Shown here: positions 4,938 to 5,315 of the stretch, piece after piece
Layout: each line of letters opens with the position of its first letter
Position numbering within the stretch: the first letter of the stretch is position 1
Assembly: GCA_030612495.1 (NCBI GenBank)
Contig: JAUWNT010000137.1
Coordinates: 1-5,315, forward strand
Origin: Candidatus Aminicenantota bacterium
Lineage (GTDB): Bacteria; Acidobacteriota; Aminicenantia; UBA2199
DNA: 5,315 nt
Reading direction: 5' to 3'
Notes under the pieces: model-generated
Database searches by the model: none
What the model saw: only the letters and a program-made list of their open reading frames with translations
What the model was told of the DNA's origin: nothing
Program-made: the position numbers and the translations under genes

Positions 4938-5000
4938 TTTGTCCTTTCCCTTGTTGTTTTATTAAAAGCATTAACAATAAGGATTGAAGTCAGCTTTTTT

Positions 5001-5029
5001 ATTATAGCATTTTAAGTTAAAAGTGAAAA
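5001..5029 (-). promoter_or_regulatory. Extended -10 promoter for the rhomboid gene
   Basis: On the minus strand a consensus TATAAT (5006 to 5001) is preceded by TGC, giving the extended -10 TGCTATAAT. A weak -35 TTTTCA (5029 to 5024) lies 17 bases upstream. The transcript would start near 4994 and carry a leader of about 57 nt before the ATG. The -35 region lies next to the repeat at 5032. Confidence 0.65.
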
Positions 5030-5031
5030 GG

Positions 5032-5087
5032 TAAAAGGAAAAAGTAGGATCTGGGATTTAGGATTTAGGATTTGGTGAAAAAAGATG
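5032..5087. repeat. Second dispersed repeat family, copy 2, with a 7-bp tandem array
   Basis: Bases 5039-5059 are identical to 344-364. Within the copy the 7-bp unit GGATTTA is tandemly repeated (5054-5060, 5061-5067, 5068-5074, the last as GGATTTG), while copy 1 has one unit. GGTGAAAAAAGATGA then follows, matching the flank of copy 1. Just after it, GGTTAGA is repeated twice (5091-5104). The rest of the spacer to 5164 is AT-rich and includes a 16-bp A7-TA-T7 palindrome at 5130-5145, which may act as an UP-like element or be chance. Confidence 0.75.
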
Positions 5088-5164
5088 AAAGGTTAGAGGT
5101 TAGAGGAAAAATTAAATAGTTTTGAGTTGAAAAAAATATTTTTTTGATTTTTTTAATTTTAGAG

Positions 5165-5193
5165 TTGAAAAAATATACACAATGATGTATATA
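5165..5193 (+). promoter_or_regulatory. Promoter for the ribbon-helix-helix gene
   Basis: TTGAAA (5165-5170) and TATATA (5188-5193) are spaced by exactly 17 bases, each with five of six consensus bases. Transcription would start near 5200. The long A and T runs just upstream (5130-5158) resemble an UP element. Confidence 0.55.
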
Positions 5194-5206
5194 TGTATAT
5201 GTGTAT
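5175..5206. promoter_or_regulatory. Putative autoregulatory operator (inverted repeat)
   Basis: ATACACA (5175-5181) is mirrored by TGTGTAT (5200-5206) around a central TATATA (5188-5193), which is also the -10 box. A dimeric ribbon-helix-helix protein bound here would block polymerase, as in many antitoxin operons. The middle of the palindrome is imperfect. Confidence 0.5.
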
Positions 5207-5220
5207 TGGAGAGAAAAATT

Positions 5221-5315
5221 ATGAAGAGATTAAATATTACAATTGACGAAGAGTTATATGAAAAGGCGAGAGCTATGGCTTTTTTTAGAAAGGAGAGTAT
5301 ATCTGAGATAATTAG
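5221..5315 (+). CDS. Ribbon-helix-helix DNA-binding protein, probable antitoxin (N-terminal part)
   Basis: Thirty-one complete codons are visible before the window ends. The start MKRLNITIDEELYEKARAMA followed by FFRKESISEII is a typical ribbon-helix-helix layout: a beta strand (residues 2-8) that would insert in the DNA major groove as an antiparallel pair, a first helix from about 9 to 24, then the turn and second helix opening with SISEII. The ATG has a good ribosome site, GGAGAG at 5208-5213, seven bases upstream. The promoter carries an inverted repeat that fits autorepression. Such short Arc/CopG-type proteins are most often type II antitoxins, usually with a PIN or RelE-type toxin gene directly downstream, which would lie outside this window. 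A stand-alone regulator is the alternative. Confidence 0.8.
   Translation, partial: MKRLNITIDEELYEKARAMAFFRKESISEII

Overview
The window is AT-rich bacterial DNA. It carries a partial gene at each edge, five substantial genes or well-supported small genes between them, a few short or broken ORFs, and an unusual amount of repeat-rich spacer. No rRNA, tRNA, CRISPR array or intact transposase is visible. The genes (bifunctional-nuclease family, prolyl iminopeptidase, YwbE family, rhomboid with a helical tail) are too widespread to fix a phylum. Good Shine-Dalgarno sites and sigma70-type promoters before most genes point to an ordinary SD-using bacterium. Spacers full of low-complexity tandem and dispersed repeats suggest a loosely packed environmental genome. 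The taxonomy stays open.

Layout: bases 1-213 hold the C-terminal half of a DUF151/bifunctional-nuclease protein. Bases 214-558 are spacer with a 16-bp minisatellite, two kinds of dispersed repeat and a strong promoter (TTGACA-17-TATGAT). That promoter drives a small operon: a 26-codon minicistron resembling the first residues of type I restriction subunit HsdR, then a predicted winged-helix plus PD-(D/E)XK nuclease-like protein (626-1357), then a small acidic protein (1373-1651), then a 39-codon ORF that ends where repeat DNA begins. This operon is the accessory, defence-like part of the window and the best candidate for something undescribed.

Bases 1827-2040 are repeat-derived spacer. A prolyl iminopeptidase gene (2096-3073) follows with its own promoter, then a YwbE-family gene (3143-3337). 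A second full copy of the spacer repeat (3366-3426) separates ywbE from a convergent minus-strand gene for a rhomboid protease with an extra N-terminal membrane region and a helical, TPR-like tail (3435-4937). That gene has its own extended -10 promoter. After more repeat DNA, the last 95 bases start a ribbon-helix-helix protein, probably an antitoxin, with a promoter overlapped by an inverted repeat suited to autorepression.

Apart from the 626-1651 pair there is no sign that the genes work together. The neighbourhood looks like housekeeping or niche genes separated by repeat insertions, with one defence-like operon and the start of one probable toxin-antitoxin operon.
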